Source: Bacteroidales bacterium
GTDB lineage: Bacteria > Bacteroidota > Bacteroidia > Bacteroidales > G3-4614
Length of the DNA: 64,000 bases
Reading direction: 5' to 3'
NCBI GenBank assembly: GCA_017521245.1
Contig: JAFXDI010000009.1
Location: 62,001 to 126,000, forward strand
Below are positions 29,429 to 39,755 of the stretch, one piece after another. How positions within the stretch are numbered: the stretch's first letter is position 1; the number at the start of each line of letters is the position of its first letter. Under the pieces are notes generated by a model, which was given only the letters and a program-made list of their open reading frames with translations, was not told where the DNA came from and searched no databases. The position numbers and the translations under genes are program-made.

Positions 29429-30733
29429 ATGGAAGAAGGAAAAGTAAAAAATCCCATAACATGGGTACCATCGGTATATTTTGCAATGGGTATGCCGTTT
29501 GTAGCGTTATCGTTGGTTGCGGTAATTATGTTTGCTGATCTTGGAATAGATGCAGCATCAATAACATTCTGGACATCATTAATAATATTGCCATATTCAT
29601 TAAAACCAATATGGAGTCCATTGCTTGAGATATGGGGAACAAAAAAAGGAGTAGTGGTAGCAACCCAAATGTTGTCGGGATTGTGTTTCGGATTTATAGC
29701 CTTTATGTTGCCTATCCCCAATTTCTTTGCATTCACAATAGCCATGATGGCGGTAATAGCATTCAGTGGAGCAACACACGATATAGCAACAGACGGAATC
29801 TATCTGACAGCACTCGATAAAGAAACCCAAGCACGATATATAGGTTGGCAAGGAGCATTCTACAATTTAGCAAAAGTACTTGCAAACGGAGGAATGGTAG
29901 CACTTGCAGGAGTTTTGATGACAATGTTCAAAGAGAACAACCCTGAAACAGCCCCAATGTATGCGTGGATGATAATAATGGGCTTGATAGCATTGTTGTT
30001 GTGCGGACTATCAATATACCACTATTTTGTATTACCCAAAGGAGCAAAATCGCACGATGCTCCCACCTCAACATACGGAGCAATAATGTCTTTTGTAGAG
30101 GTATTCAAAACCTTCTTCACAAAAAAATATGTATGGCTCTATATCCTGTTCATAATCTGCTACCGCTTAACCGAAGGCTTTGCAGTTAAAATGGTACCAT
30201 TGTTCCTAAAAGCATCAATAGCAGATGGAGGATTGGGAATGAGCAACGAATCAATAGGATTGATTTACGGAACACTCGGAACAATCGCCTTTATCATAGG
30301 CTCAATAGCAGGAGGATACTATATAGCAGCATTTGGATTAAGAAAAGTACTATTCTCATTAGTATGTATCTTTAATATTCCATTTGTAATATATTACATA
30401 TTTGCCCTGTTACAACCCGAGAACATATATATAATAGGAAGCGGATTAGTATTAGAGTACTTCTGCTACGGATTTGGATTTGTTGGATTGACACTATTTA
30501 TGATGCAACAAGTAGCACCCGGAAAACACACAATGGCACACTATGCCTTTGCATCGGGAATTATGAATCTTGGATTTATGATACCGGGAATGGTCAGCGG
30601 ATGGATATACGAGCAAGTAGGATATGAGAAATTCTTCTTTATCGCATTGTTAGTATCAATACCAGCATTCTTATTAGCATGGTTTGTACCATTCACACAC
30701 CCCGATAAAGAACCAGAGAAAGTAGAAGAATAA
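29429..30733 (+). CDS. AmpG-like MFS transporter of the glycan locus
   Basis: A 434-residue inner-membrane protein with about 12 helices. It begins NPITWVPSVYFAMGMPFVALS and contains GATHDIATDGIYLTALDKETQARYIGWQGAFYNLAK, the loop pattern of the AmpG/SLC33-like branch of the major facilitator superfamily, known for muropeptide and oligosaccharide import. Lying directly before the GH130 and GH92 genes, it most likely imports a mannose-GlcNAc disaccharide or small N-glycan core fragment for phosphorolysis in the cytosol. That substrate is an inference from position. Spacing to GH130 is 48 bases. Confidence 0.85.
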   Translation: MEEGKVKNPITWVPSVYFAMGMPFVALSLVAVIMFADLGIDAASITFWTSLIILPYSLKPIWSPLLEIWGTKKGVVVATQMLSGLCFGFIAFMLPIPNFFAFTIAMMAVIAFSGATHDIATDGIYLTALDKETQARYIGWQGAFYNLAKVLANGGMVALAGVLMTMFKENNPETAPMYAWMIIMGLIALLLCGLSIYHYFVLPKGAKSHDAPTSTYGAIMSFVEVFKTFFTKKYVWLYILFIICYRLTEGFAVKMVPLFLKASIADGGLGMSNESIGLIYGTLGTIAFIIGSIAGGYYIAAFGLRKVLFSLVCIFNIPFVIYYIFALLQPENIYIIGSGLVLEYFCYGFGFVGLTLFMMQQVAPGKHTMAHYAFASGIMNLGFMIPGMVSGWIYEQVGYEKFFFIALLVSIPAFLLAWFVPFTHPDKEPEKVEE

Positions 30734-30781
30734 TAGATAATATAACAGAATAAATTATTAACTTATAAATAAAAAATCATT

Positions 30782-31756
30782 ATGGGAAAAGTAGAAATGC
30801 CATGGGAAGATCGTCCCGAAGGATGTAAAGATGTGATGTGGAGATATTCAAAAAATCCGGTAATTGATCGTTACCACATACCCTCATCAAACAGTATATT
30901 CAATAGTGCCGTAGTACCTTACGGAGATGGATTTGCAGGAGTATTCCGTTGCGATAACAAAGCAGTTCAAATGAACATCTTTGCAGGATTCAGTAAAGAC
31001 GGAATCAACTGGGAGATAAACCACGAACCAATCAAGTTCAAAGCCGGAAACACTGAAATGATTGAGTCGGAGTACAAATACGATCCACGCGTAACTTGGA
31101 TTGAAGACAGATATTGGATTACATGGTGTAACGGATACCATGGGCCAACAATCGGAATCGGATATACATTCGACTTCAAAGAGTTCTATCAATGCGAAAA
31201 CGCATTCTTGCCATTCAACCGTAACGGAGTATTGTTCCCACAAAAAATCAATGGCAAATATGCAATGTTAAGCCGTCCAAGTGATAACGGACACACACCA
31301 TTTGGAGATATATATATCAGTTTCTCACCCGATATGAAATACTGGGGCGAGCATCGATGTGTAATGAAAGTAACACCATTCCCTGAGAGTGCATGGCAAT
31401 GTACAAAAATAGGAGCAGGCTCAGTACCCTTCTTAACAGATGAAGGATGGTTGATGTTCTATCACGGAGTAATCACAACATGTAACGGATTCCGTTACTC
31501 AATGGGAGCAGCAATCCTTGACAAAGAGGATCCAACAAAAGTGTTGTATCGTACAAGAGATTACATCTTGGCACCAGCAGCACCATACGAAACACAAGGC
31601 GATGTACCTAACGTAGTATTCCCATGTGCAGCACTCTTTGACAAAGAGAAAGACCAAGTAGCAGTATATTACGGATGTGCCGACACAGTAACAGGAATGG
31701 CATTCGGAAAAATCAGCGAGGTAATAGAATTCGTTAAAAAAACAAACATACTATAA
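30782..31756 (+). CDS. GH130 beta-mannoside phosphorylase, probably Man-beta-1,4-GlcNAc specific
   Basis: The 324-residue cytosolic enzyme (no signal peptide) fits GH130. It has N-terminal [10 protein letters not shown] and GVFRCDNK, the catalytic Asp101 in [40 protein letters not shown] and MFYHGV. Length and motifs match the group containing the Bacteroides mannosyl-N-acetylglucosamine phosphorylase, which uses phosphate to split Man-beta-1,4-GlcNAc into mannose-1-phosphate and GlcNAc. The flanking transporter and GH92 alpha-mannosidase support that substrate over mannosyl-glucose. It is followed 14 bases later by GH92. Confidence 0.9.
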   Translation: MGKVEMPWEDRPEGCKDVMWRYSKNPVIDRYHIPSSNSIFNSAVVPYGDGFAGVFRCDNKAVQMNIFAGFSKDGINWEINHEPIKFKAGNTEMIESEYKYDPRVTWIEDRYWITWCNGYHGPTIGIGYTFDFKEFYQCENAFLPFNRNGVLFPQKINGKYAMLSRPSDNGHTPFGDIYISFSPDMKYWGEHRCVMKVTPFPESAWQCTKIGAGSVPFLTDEGWLMFYHGVITTCNGFRYSMGAAILDKEDPTKVLYRTRDYILAPAAPYETQGDVPNVVFPCAALFDKEKDQVAVYYGCADTVTGMAFGKISEVIEFVKKTNIL

Positions 31757-31770
31757 TATATAAATAAGGT

Positions 31771-34032
31771 ATGAAAATATATAGTTATCTGTGTGCTGCC
31801 ATGATGCTTTTAGCATCGGCAGCCGTAGAGGCTAAAACTGCCGCCGATTATGTAAATCCATTTATCGGAACAACCAACTTTGGAACAACCAATCCCGGAG
31901 CAGTTTCACCCGGAGGATTTATGTCTGTTGTCCCCTTCAATGTAATGGGTTCAGCCGATAATAAATACGACAAAGATGCTCGTTGGTGGTCAACACCATA
32001 CGAATACCACAACTCATTCTTTACAGGCTTTTCGCATGTAAATTTGAGTGGAGTAGGATGTCCTGAGTTAGGCTCACTATTGTTAATGCCAACAACAGGC
32101 GATCTTATAGTTGATTACAAAGAGTATGGCAGTGCTTACAAAAACGAACAAGCCACACCAGGTTACTACTCAAACGAGTTAACCAAGTATGGTATAAAAT
32201 GCGAAGTATCGGCAACACCCCGAACAAGCATAGCGCGATTTACCTTCCCTGCGGGACAAAGTAACATACTTATGAACTTGGGCGAAGGACTAACAAACGA
32301 GTCGGGAGCAACAGTTCGCCGAGTAAGTGCAACAGAGATTGAGGGAAGCAAACTAATGGGAACATTCTGTTACACACCCCAAGCAGTCTTTCCAATATAC
32401 TTTGTAATGCGAGTAAGCAAAGCCCCTGAGAGTTACGGCTTTTGGAAGATGCAACGCAACAAAACAGGCGTTGAGGGAGAGTGGGACGTAGATAACGGAA
32501 AGTACAAACTATATCCCAAATACTCACGCGTAATGTCGGGTGATGATATAGGAAACTGGTACATATTCAACACAACCGAAGGAGAGCAAATCGAAGTTCA
32601 AATAGGAATTTCGTTTGTAAGTTGCGAGAATGCACGAGAGAATCTCGATGCCGAGCAACAAGGTTTCAACTTTGACAAAGTGCGTACCGATGCCTACAAC
32701 ACATGGAACAACTATCTGTCAACAGCCACCGTTGAGGGCGGAACAGAAGACCAAAAAACAGTCTTTTATACAGCCCTTTACCACTCATTGATACACCCCA
32801 ACATCTTGCAAGATGTAAATGGAGAGTATCCGGCAATGGAGAGTGGCGAGAATCTGAAAACCACAACAAACCGTTATACAGTATTCTCATTATGGGATAC
32901 CTTCCGTAACGTACACCAACTACAATCGTTGCTCTATCCCGAGCGACAATTAGATATGGTACGCAGTATGGTAGATATGTATAAAGAGAGTGGATGGTTA
33001 CCACGATGGGAGTTGTACGGACGCGAAACATACGTAATGTCAGGCGATCCGGCAATACCGGTAATAGTAGATACATGGCTACGAGGATTAAAAGATTTTG
33101 ATATAGAGAGTGCATACGAAGCAATGATAAAATCGGCAACCACACCGGGAAAAGATAACCCATTGCGTCCCGACTGCGATCCCTATAACGAAAAAGGGTA
33201 TATCCCATTCGGAATCTTTGCAGCCGACCTTTCGGGCGACAACTCAGTATCACGCTCATTGGAATACTATGTAGCAGACTATGCACTATCGCAACTTGCA
33301 AAAGATTTAGGTAAAAAAGAGGATGCAGAGTACTACTACAACCGCTCATTAGGATACAAAAAATACTATTGCAAAGAGTTTGGAACACTACGTCCCATAA
33401 CAGCCGATGGCAAATTCCTCACACCCTTCAATCCAAAACAGGGAGAGAATTTTGAGCCTTCACCCGGTTTTCACGAAGGAACAGCATGGAACTACACCTT
33501 CTATGTACCACACGATATAGCAGGACTATCAAAATTGATGGGAGGCAAAAAGAAATTTGTAAACAAATTGCAGATGGTATTTGATGAAAAACTATACGAT
33601 CCGGCAAACGAGCCAAACATCGCATACCCCTATATCTTCTCGGCATTCAAAGGCGAAGAGTGGAGAACAGACAAAGAGGTAAAACGACTCCTTGCCGAGC
33701 ACTTCACCAACACCCCTGACGGAATACCGGGCAACGATGACACAGGAACAATGTCGGCGTGGGCAGTATTCAATATGATGGGATTCTACCCCGATTGTCC
33801 TGCAAAAGCAGAATATACTGCTGTTGCACCAACATTCGATAAGATAACACTCACATTGGATACCACATATTACAAAAACAACAAAGTAGTTATCACAACC
33901 GAAAAGTGTTCGCCCGATGCCAATACAATCAGTTGCATAAAGATTGACGGCAAAAAGATAAGCGGAAGAAAACTAACACATGAGCAGATAGTTAATGCAA
34001 AAGAGATAAAATTTGTATTGATTAAAAAGTAG
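31771..34032 (+). CDS. GH92 alpha-mannosidase, exported
   Basis: The 753-residue enzyme has a signal peptide (MKIYSYLCAAMMLLASAAVEA) and then the GH92 signatures: YVNPFIGTTNFGTTNPGAVSPGG, FFTGFSHVNLSGVGCPELG, FSLWDTFRNVHQL, SGWLPRWELYG with the conserved Glu, SGDPAIPVIVD and GIPGNDDTGTMSAWAVFNMMGFYPDCPA. GH92 enzymes are calcium-dependent exo-alpha-mannosidases that trim high-mannose or core N-glycans in the periplasm or at the surface. The linkage preference cannot be read here. It is the last gene of the plus-strand glycan run, with a strong terminator just after. Confidence 0.95.
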   Translation: MKIYSYLCAAMMLLASAAVEAKTAADYVNPFIGTTNFGTTNPGAVSPGGFMSVVPFNVMGSADNKYDKDARWWSTPYEYHNSFFTGFSHVNLSGVGCPELGSLLLMPTTGDLIVDYKEYGSAYKNEQATPGYYSNELTKYGIKCEVSATPRTSIARFTFPAGQSNILMNLGEGLTNESGATVRRVSATEIEGSKLMGTFCYTPQAVFPIYFVMRVSKAPESYGFWKMQRNKTGVEGEWDVDNGKYKLYPKYSRVMSGDDIGNWYIFNTTEGEQIEVQIGISFVSCENARENLDAEQQGFNFDKVRTDAYNTWNNYLSTATVEGGTEDQKTVFYTALYHSLIHPNILQDVNGEYPAMESGENLKTTTNRYTVFSLWDTFRNVHQLQSLLYPERQLDMVRSMVDMYKESGWLPRWELYGRETYVMSGDPAIPVIVDTWLRGLKDFDIESAYEAMIKSATTPGKDNPLRPDCDPYNEKGYIPFGIFAADLSGDNSVSRSLEYYVADYALSQLAKDLGKKEDAEYYYNRSLGYKKYYCKEFGTLRPITADGKFLTPFNPKQGENFEPSPGFHEGTAWNYTFYVPHDIAGLSKLMGGKKKFVNKLQMVFDEKLYDPANEPNIAYPYIFSAFKGEEWRTDKEVKRLLAEHFTNTPDGIPGNDDTGTMSAWAVFNMMGFYPDCPAKAEYTAVAPTFDKITLTLDTTYYKNNKVVITTEKCSPDANTISCIKIDGKKISGRKLTHEQIVNAKEIKFVLIKK

Positions 34033-34056
34033 AAACACAAAAACATATCAATATTG

Positions 34057-34085
34057 GGAGCGGAGAGAAAATATCTTTCCGCTCC
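34057..34085 (+). terminator. Intrinsic terminator after GH92
   Basis: GGAGCGGA pairs with TCCGCTCC, followed by TTGTTTG. It closes the glycan run before the proS promoter. Confidence 0.7.
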
Positions 34086-34111
34086 TTGTTTGTAATATGA
34101 GCAGATTGTTG

Positions 34112-34119
34112 TAATTTTG
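34112..34119 (+). promoter_or_regulatory. -7 promoter element of proS
   Basis: TAATTTTG fits TAnnTTTG, 43 bases before the ATG, with TTTG at 34089-34092 near the expected -33 position. Confidence 0.65.
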
Positions 34120-34162
34120 TGCATTGTAATAAAAGCACGAAAAAGAAACAGACTATATAATT

Positions 34163-35641
34163 ATGGCAGAACTTAAAAATCTTACAAAAAGAGGCGAGAA
34201 CTATTCGCAATGGTACAACGAACTTGTTGTTAAAGCCGACTTGGCAGAGCAATCTGCAGTGCGTGGTTGTATGGTTATCAAACCTTACGGATACGCAATA
34301 TGGGAGAAGATGCAACGTCAATTGGATGATATGTTCAAAGAGACAGGTCACGTAAATGCATATTTCCCATTGTTAATCCCCAAATCATTCTTAAGCAAAG
34401 AGGCAGAACACGTTGAGGGATTTGCAAAAGAGTGTGCCGTTGTAACTCACTATCGCCTGAAAAACTCTGATAACGGACAAGGCGTAACAGTCGATCCTGC
34501 TGCAAAATTGGAGGAGGAGTTGATAATTCGCCCCACATCAGAGACAATTATATGGAACACATATAAAAACTGGATACAATCATATCGCGACCTTCCAATT
34601 CTTTGTAACCAATGGGCAAACGTAATGCGTTGGGAGATGCGTACTCGCTTGTTCCTTCGTACAGCCGAGTTCTTGTGGCAAGAGGGACACACTGCGCACG
34701 CAACAAAAGATGAAGCAGAGGCAGAGGCAGTAAAAATGTTGAATGTATATTCTACATTTGCTGAAAAGTATATGGCTATGCCGGTAATAAAAGGAGTAAA
34801 ATCGGAGAGCGAGAAATTTGCAGGAGCAGTAAATACATACACTATTGAGGCATTGATGCAGGATGGTAAAGCATTGCAATCGGGAACATCACACTTCCTT
34901 GGACAAAACTTTGCAAAAGCATTCGAGGTTCAATTCTTAGATAAAGACAACTCTCTTTCATACGTTTGGGCAACATCATGGGGAGTATCAACACGTTTGA
35001 TGGGAGCATTAATAATGTCGCACTCTGATGACAACGGACTTGTGTTACCTCCAAAATTGGCACCTATACAAGTAGTAATTGTTCCTATCTATCGAGGCGA
35101 GGAGCAACTTGCTCAAATTGATGCAAAAGTTGAAGGAATTGTTTCGGCACTAAAAGCAAAAGGAATATCAGTAAAATATGATAACACTGACAACAAACGT
35201 CCGGGATTTAAATTTGCCGACTATGAGTTGAAGGGAGTACCTGTTCGTTTGGTAATGGGAGGCAGGGACCTAGAAAATAATACCATAGAGGTTATGCGTA
35301 GAGATACTCTCGAAAAAGAGACTCGCACTTGCGATGGTATTGTAGAGTACGTAGAGCAACTACTCGAAGATATTCAAAACAACATCTTTGAGAAAGCACG
35401 TAAATTCCGCGATGCAAGTATTCGTGAGGTTAACACATACGAAGAGTTTAAAGAGGAGATAGAGAAAGGCGGATTTATATATGCTCACTGGGATGGAACA
35501 GCAGAGACAGAGGCTCTTATCAAAGAGGAGACAAAAGCAACAATCCGTTGTATCCCAGAGGATATGGAGGCAACACCGGGAGTATGTATGGTAACAGGCA
35601 AACCATCAGCACGCCGAGTTCTATTTGCACGTTCATACTAA
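34163..35641 (+). CDS. proS: Prolyl-tRNA synthetase, archaeal/eukaryotic-like type
   Basis: The 492-residue class II synthetase charges tRNA-Pro. It lacks the bacterial YbaK insertion domain and is of the shorter archaeal/eukaryotic type usual in Bacteroidota. Motifs include [18 protein letters not shown] (motif 1 region), IRPTSET, motif 2 [24 protein letters not shown], an anticodon-binding domain from about residue 300 and a C-terminal zinc-binding-like domain with little Cys left, ending [11 protein letters not shown]. It is a single-gene unit with its own promoter and terminator. Confidence 0.96.
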   Translation: MAELKNLTKRGENYSQWYNELVVKADLAEQSAVRGCMVIKPYGYAIWEKMQRQLDDMFKETGHVNAYFPLLIPKSFLSKEAEHVEGFAKECAVVTHYRLKNSDNGQGVTVDPAAKLEEELIIRPTSETIIWNTYKNWIQSYRDLPILCNQWANVMRWEMRTRLFLRTAEFLWQEGHTAHATKDEAEAEAVKMLNVYSTFAEKYMAMPVIKGVKSESEKFAGAVNTYTIEALMQDGKALQSGTSHFLGQNFAKAFEVQFLDKDNSLSYVWATSWGVSTRLMGALIMSHSDDNGLVLPPKLAPIQVVIVPIYRGEEQLAQIDAKVEGIVSALKAKGISVKYDNTDNKRPGFKFADYELKGVPVRLVMGGRDLENNTIEVMRRDTLEKETRTCDGIVEYVEQLLEDIQNNIFEKARKFRDASIREVNTYEEFKEEIEKGGFIYAHWDGTAETEALIKEETKATIRCIPEDMEATPGVCMVTGKPSARRVLFARSY

Positions 35642-35664
35642 TACTATAAAAACATATAGTTATC

Positions 35665-35700
35665 AAAGGAGATCAAATAAAATTGGTCTCCTTTATTTTT
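35665..35700 (+). terminator. Intrinsic terminator of proS
   Basis: AAAGGAGATC pairs with GGTCTCCTTT (one G-T pair), then ATTTTTATGTTTTT. The rest of the gap to 35889 holds only the promoter of the next gene. Confidence 0.8.
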
Positions 35701-35827
35701 ATGTTTTTAAACATATTTCCCTGTAAATATCTAATATTCAAGCGTATACATTAATAATTGCAGTAACTTTTAAAATTATTTGACAAATTTTTTTATCGCA
35801 ACTTGCTAATAATCAAAAGAAAATGCT

Positions 35828-35835
35828 TACCTTTG
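35828..35835 (+). promoter_or_regulatory. -7 promoter element of the M23 peptidase gene
   Basis: TACCTTTG, exact match, 55 bases before the ATG at 35890. Confidence 0.65.
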
Positions 35836-35889
35836 GTGCGATTTTGGGAAAATATTTACTAAAATAACTAATATAAGCAAAGATTAAAG

Positions 35890-36777
35890 ATGATAAAAAG
35901 CGTAAAAATAGTGATGCTTATTCTAATTGTTGCGGTAATGCACGTTGGCTTGTCATATGCACAACCAACACGCCTTAATGCACAAGAGCATCATGCTTTA
36001 ATGCAACAAAATCTTATTGCTTATAATAAACTGATACCACAAATAATGAATGTTGTGGATTCATCACTTGTATTAAATCAACTACTTAATAAGGAGAGTG
36101 ATTTAGATGCAATGATGGCAGATGGTTGGGATGAACAATGGTTAGAGACATACTCAACCAAGAACCCCAAAGATACCTTTGCAATAGATGTAAAAGATCA
36201 CTGCATCCCGGTACCCGGGCATGTAACATCGGCATACGGATGGCGATGGGGACGAATGCACAAAGGAATAGACCTAAAACTCTATGTAGGCGATACAGTA
36301 CGTGCAGCATTTACAGGAAAGATAAGCACCACAGCATATCAGGCAAGAGGATACGGATATTATGTAAAAATACGCCATATTAACGGGTTAGAGACCGTAT
36401 ATGGTCACCTGTCAAGAATACTTGTAAAACCCAATCAAATAGTTAAAGCAGGAGAGCCAATCGCATTAGGCGGAAACACAGGACGTTCAACAGGACCTCA
36501 CCTACACTTTGAAACCAAGTTGATGGGAATGACAATAAACCCTGCTGAGATTTTCGACTTCAAAAATCAAGTTGCACATACCGACACCTATATGTTCTAT
36601 AAAAAGAAACAACAAAACAGTGCGGTTAATAGTTATGCAACACACCGTATAAAATCGGGCGAGTCGTTATCAACAATAGCCCGAAAATATCGCACAACAG
36701 TTACACAGTTGTGTCGCTTAAATGGCATAAAATCAAATAAGATATTACGAGTAGGAAGTGTCATAAGAGTAAGATAA
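35890..36777 (+). CDS. Secreted M23 metallopeptidase with LysM
   Basis: The 295-residue protein has a signal peptide (ending GLSYA near residue 24), a helical linker, then an M23/LytM peptidase domain at about residues 105-220. Its zinc ligands are in GRMHKGIDL and GPHLHFE, with the extra His in YGHLS. A single LysM module closes the protein (HRIKSGESLSTIARKYRTTVTQLCRLNGI). It would bind and cut, or regulate cutting of, peptidoglycan peptides in the periplasm. The zinc ligands look intact, so it is probably active. It is a single-gene unit. Confidence 0.92.
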   Translation: MIKSVKIVMLILIVAVMHVGLSYAQPTRLNAQEHHALMQQNLIAYNKLIPQIMNVVDSSLVLNQLLNKESDLDAMMADGWDEQWLETYSTKNPKDTFAIDVKDHCIPVPGHVTSAYGWRWGRMHKGIDLKLYVGDTVRAAFTGKISTTAYQARGYGYYVKIRHINGLETVYGHLSRILVKPNQIVKAGEPIALGGNTGRSTGPHLHFETKLMGMTINPAEIFDFKNQVAHTDTYMFYKKKQQNSAVNSYATHRIKSGESLSTIARKYRTTVTQLCRLNGIKSNKILRVGSVIRVR

Positions 36778-36802
36778 AAACCAAGAATACAATATAACGA
36801 AA

Positions 36803-36828
36803 AGAGATTGTGCACAATCTCTTTTTTT
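36803..36828 (+). terminator. Intrinsic terminator of the M23 peptidase gene
   Basis: The palindrome AGAGATTG-TGCA-CAATCTCT is followed by a run of Ts. Confidence 0.85.
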
Positions 36829-36864
36829 TATCCTCAAAAAATTGAGATTTTATATAAAAGTATC

Positions 36865-36872
36865 TATCTTTG
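36865..36872 (+). promoter_or_regulatory. -7 promoter element of phoH-purC
   Basis: TATCTTTG, exact match, 35 bases before the phoH ATG at 36907. It rules out the longer open frame starting at 36808. Confidence 0.65.
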
Positions 36873-36906
36873 TTTACGTAAAAAACAGCAATCCCGATAT
36901 TATATA

Positions 36907-37884
36907 ATGATAGAGAAGAACATAATAATAGAAGATGTTGATCCGGTTGTCTTTTATGGGACAAACAACGACAATTTACACTTCATTAAAACTCTGTACC
37001 CCAAACTGCATATCATAGCACGAGGCAATGTTATGAAGGTAATAGGAGAGGAGAAAGATATTATTCAGTTCGAAAAGAGCATATCATTAATAATAAAGTA
37101 TTGCTCAGAGTATAACCGTTTAGACGGAACAATAATAGGAGCAATAGTAAATGGCGGAACACCACTTGAAATAAAGCAAGAGCATCTTATAATACATGGC
37201 ATAAACGGAAAGCAGATTGTAGGGCGAACCGAAAACCAACAGAAGCTGGTAAAGTGTTTTGAGAAGAACGATTTAGTCTTTGCGCTTGGCCCTGCAGGAA
37301 CAGGAAAAACATACGTTGCCATAGCACTTGCTGTTCGTGCATTAAAAAACAAGGAGGTAAGAAAGATAATATTAAGTCGCCCGGCGGTAGAGGCAGGAGA
37401 GAAACTCGGATTCCTCCCCGGAGATATGAAGGAGAAAATAGATCCCTATCTACAACCCTTGTATGATGCCCTGCAAGATATGATACCCGCTGTTAAACTC
37501 CGCGAGATGATGGAGAATAACACAATTCAAATAGCACCACTTGCCTTTATGCGTGGTAGAACGCTAAACGATGCAGTAGTTATATTAGACGAAGCACAAA
37601 ACACAACAGTTCCCCAAATAAAGATGTTTCTGACACGTTTGGGAAGTAACGCCAAGATGGTAATAACAGGCGATATGAGTCAGATTGACCTCCCTTCAAG
37701 TCAAACATCGGGATTGGTGCAGGCAATAGATATATTGCGAGATATAAAGGGCATAGGATATGTCCGATTTGACAAGAGCGATATTGTGCGACACAGGTTG
37801 GTACAAGCAATTGTTGAGGCATACGAGGCATACGACAAAAAGCAAAAAGATAAACGAGAGAAGAAGGATAAAAAAGATAATTAA
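36907..37884 (+). CDS. PhoH-like ATPase
   Basis: The 325-residue cytosolic ATPase has an N-terminal KH-like region, Walker A GPAGTGKTYVA, Walker B VVILDEAQN and the PhoH signature LSRPAVEAGEKLGFLPGD. A sensor-like VITGDMSQIDLP follows. The C-terminus is a run of Lys/Glu/Asp. PhoH-like proteins are linked to RNA metabolism and ribosome maturation; the exact role in Bacteroidota is open. The ATG at 36907 is chosen because the open frame upstream contains the promoter and the previous terminator. purC starts 18 bases later, so both are probably one transcript. Confidence 0.92.
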   Translation: MIEKNIIIEDVDPVVFYGTNNDNLHFIKTLYPKLHIIARGNVMKVIGEEKDIIQFEKSISLIIKYCSEYNRLDGTIIGAIVNGGTPLEIKQEHLIIHGINGKQIVGRTENQQKLVKCFEKNDLVFALGPAGTGKTYVAIALAVRALKNKEVRKIILSRPAVEAGEKLGFLPGDMKEKIDPYLQPLYDALQDMIPAVKLREMMENNTIQIAPLAFMRGRTLNDAVVILDEAQNTTVPQIKMFLTRLGSNAKMVITGDMSQIDLPSSQTSGLVQAIDILRDIKGIGYVRFDKSDIVRHRLVQAIVEAYEAYDKKQKDKREKKDKKDN

Positions 37885-37902
37885 TAAAAACATATAAAGA
37901 CA

Positions 37903-38853
37903 ATGGAAAAGGCTTTAGTAAGAACCGATTTTGAGTTCGAAGGACAAAAGAGTGTATATCATGGAAAAGTACGTGATGTTTATAACATTAACGATGAGTT
38001 GTTGATAATGGTAGCAACCGACCGTATATCAGCATTCGATGTAATACTACCAAAAGGAATACCCTTTAAAGGAGAAGTTCTAAACAAAATAGCAGCAAAA
38101 TTCTTGGATGCAACATCAGATATAGTACCCAACTGGAAACTTGCAACACCCGATCCAATGGTAACCGTAGGATTACAATGCGAGGGTTTCAGAGTAGAGA
38201 TGATTATTCGCGGATACTTAACCGGAAGTGCATGGAGAGAGTATGCAGCAGGATGTCGTGAGATATGCGGAGTAAAACTACCGGAGGGAATGAGAGAGAA
38301 CGAAAAATTCCCCACACCAATTATCACTCCAACCACTAAAGCAGATGAAGGACACGATGAAAATATCTCAAAAGAGGAGATAATCTCGCAAGGCATAGTA
38401 AGCAAAGAGGACTATGAGTTGATGGAGAAATACACCTATGCACTATTTGAGAGAGGAACACAAATAGCAAAAGAGAAAGGCTTAATACTTGTAGATACAA
38501 AATATGAGTTTGGTAAACGCGATGGTAAAGTATATCTGATAGATGAGATTCACACACCCGACTCATCACGTTACTTCTATGCCGAAGGATACGAAGAGCG
38601 TTTTGAAAAAGGCGAGCCACAAAAACAACTATCAAAAGAGTTTGTACGTCAATGGCTGATTGAGAATGGATTTATGGGCAAAGAGGGACAAACAGTACCC
38701 GAGATGACCGAAGAGTACGTAAATAGCGTTTCAGAGCGTTACATTGAACTTTATGAGCATATAACAGGCGAGAAGTTCACTCGCACCGAGAGTGATGATA
38801 TAAACGCTCGTATCGAGAAGAATATCACAGCTTACCTAAAAGAGCGTAAATAA
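37903..38853 (+). CDS. purC: SAICAR synthetase
   Basis: PurC joins aspartate to CAIR in de novo purine synthesis. The 316-residue length fits the longer, yeast-like form common in Bacteroidota. Motifs are [50 protein letters not shown], and LVDTKYEFG followed by [14 protein letters not shown]. Its start lies 18 bases after phoH, and a terminator follows. Confidence 0.96.
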   Translation: MEKALVRTDFEFEGQKSVYHGKVRDVYNINDELLIMVATDRISAFDVILPKGIPFKGEVLNKIAAKFLDATSDIVPNWKLATPDPMVTVGLQCEGFRVEMIIRGYLTGSAWREYAAGCREICGVKLPEGMRENEKFPTPIITPTTKADEGHDENISKEEIISQGIVSKEDYELMEKYTYALFERGTQIAKEKGLILVDTKYEFGKRDGKVYLIDEIHTPDSSRYFYAEGYEERFEKGEPQKQLSKEFVRQWLIENGFMGKEGQTVPEMTEEYVNSVSERYIELYEHITGEKFTRTESDDINARIEKNITAYLKERK

Positions 38854-38869
38854 CAGACAATACAAAAGG

Positions 38870-38898
38870 AGAGTGGGAGGTAAAACCTCTCACTCTTT
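38870..38898 (+). terminator. Intrinsic terminator of phoH-purC
   Basis: A 12-bp stem AGAGTGGGAGGT/ACCTCTCACTCT (one G-T pair) with an AAA loop, followed by TTAAATTAT. Confidence 0.75.
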
Positions 38899-38927
38899 AA
38901 ATTATATTCCCAAACGAACAACTAATT

Positions 38928-39671
38928 ATGTCGCAAAAGAGAGTAGAGAAGTTAACACCATACAATAGTGGCGAAAAGAAAGGGATGCAGATAGCAAAGA
39001 TGTTTAATGCCATTGCATCGCGATATGACATTATGAACCGACTAATATCTCTCGGACAAGACAAACGTTGGCGACGTAAGGCGATATCAATCCTAAAACC
39101 GCAATCCCCTGCAACTATCCTCGATATAGCAACAGGAACAGGCGATATGGCAATAAAGATACACTCAATGCTATCGCCATGCAAGGTAACAGGATGCGAC
39201 ATATCAGAGGGAATGTTAGAGGTTGCCCGAAAAAAGGTTCTTGATTTAGGCTTAGCAAGTGAGATAGAGTTCTCGCTCGGCGACTGTATCTCGCTCCCCT
39301 TTGAAGACAACAGTTTCGATGCCGTAACAATCTCCTTTGGAATACGCAATGTAGAGGATATAGAGCGAGGAATATCGGAGATAAACCGAGTATTAAAACC
39401 CTCAGGGACATTAGTTATATTAGAACTTTCAGTCCCCGAAAACAAATTCTACAAGTTCTTTTATAAGATATATACAAAACTCTTTATACCTACATTAGGC
39501 AAGATAATAACAGGCGAGCGAAGTGCATACGACTACCTGCGTAAATCAGTAGCGGTAGTACCACAAGGCAAAGCAATGACCGATATTATGAGTGGAGTAG
39601 GTATGACAAATTGCCGTTACACCTATATGACCTTTGGAGCCTGTGCCATCTATTCGGCAATGAAGCAGTAG
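38928..39671 (+). CDS. ubiE: Demethylmenaquinone methyltransferase (UbiE/MenG)
   Basis: This SAM-dependent methyltransferase performs the last step of menaquinone synthesis. The 247-residue protein has FNAIASRYDIMNRLISLGQDKRWRR at the start, the SAM loop ILDIATGTGDMAI, VTGCDISEGML, and the family signature FDAVTISFGIRNVEDIERGISEINRVLKPSG. Menaquinone would serve NDH-2, encoded further along in this window, and anaerobic respiration. The gene follows purC after a terminator; no clear separate promoter was found in the 30-base gap. Confidence 0.94.
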   Translation: MSQKRVEKLTPYNSGEKKGMQIAKMFNAIASRYDIMNRLISLGQDKRWRRKAISILKPQSPATILDIATGTGDMAIKIHSMLSPCKVTGCDISEGMLEVARKKVLDLGLASEIEFSLGDCISLPFEDNSFDAVTISFGIRNVEDIERGISEINRVLKPSGTLVILELSVPENKFYKFFYKIYTKLFIPTLGKIITGERSAYDYLRKSVAVVPQGKAMTDIMSGVGMTNCRYTYMTFGACAIYSAMKQ

Positions 39672-39755
39672 TCAGTTATCGGCTTTAAGTTAATAATAAA
39701 ACATCGTTATCTTAGTCACCCTAGTAATCTTATTAATCCTAGAGATTTCCAACTC

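Noticed and set aside
29429-30733. A SusC-type outer-membrane transporter in the glycan locus
   Set aside because: The protein has about 12 hydrophobic helices and no TonB box, plug or barrel pattern; it is an inner-membrane MFS carrier.
32666-33388. 240-codon minus-strand frame inside GH92
   Set aside because: It lies opposite a well-supported glycosidase and shows no protein-like composition or motifs.
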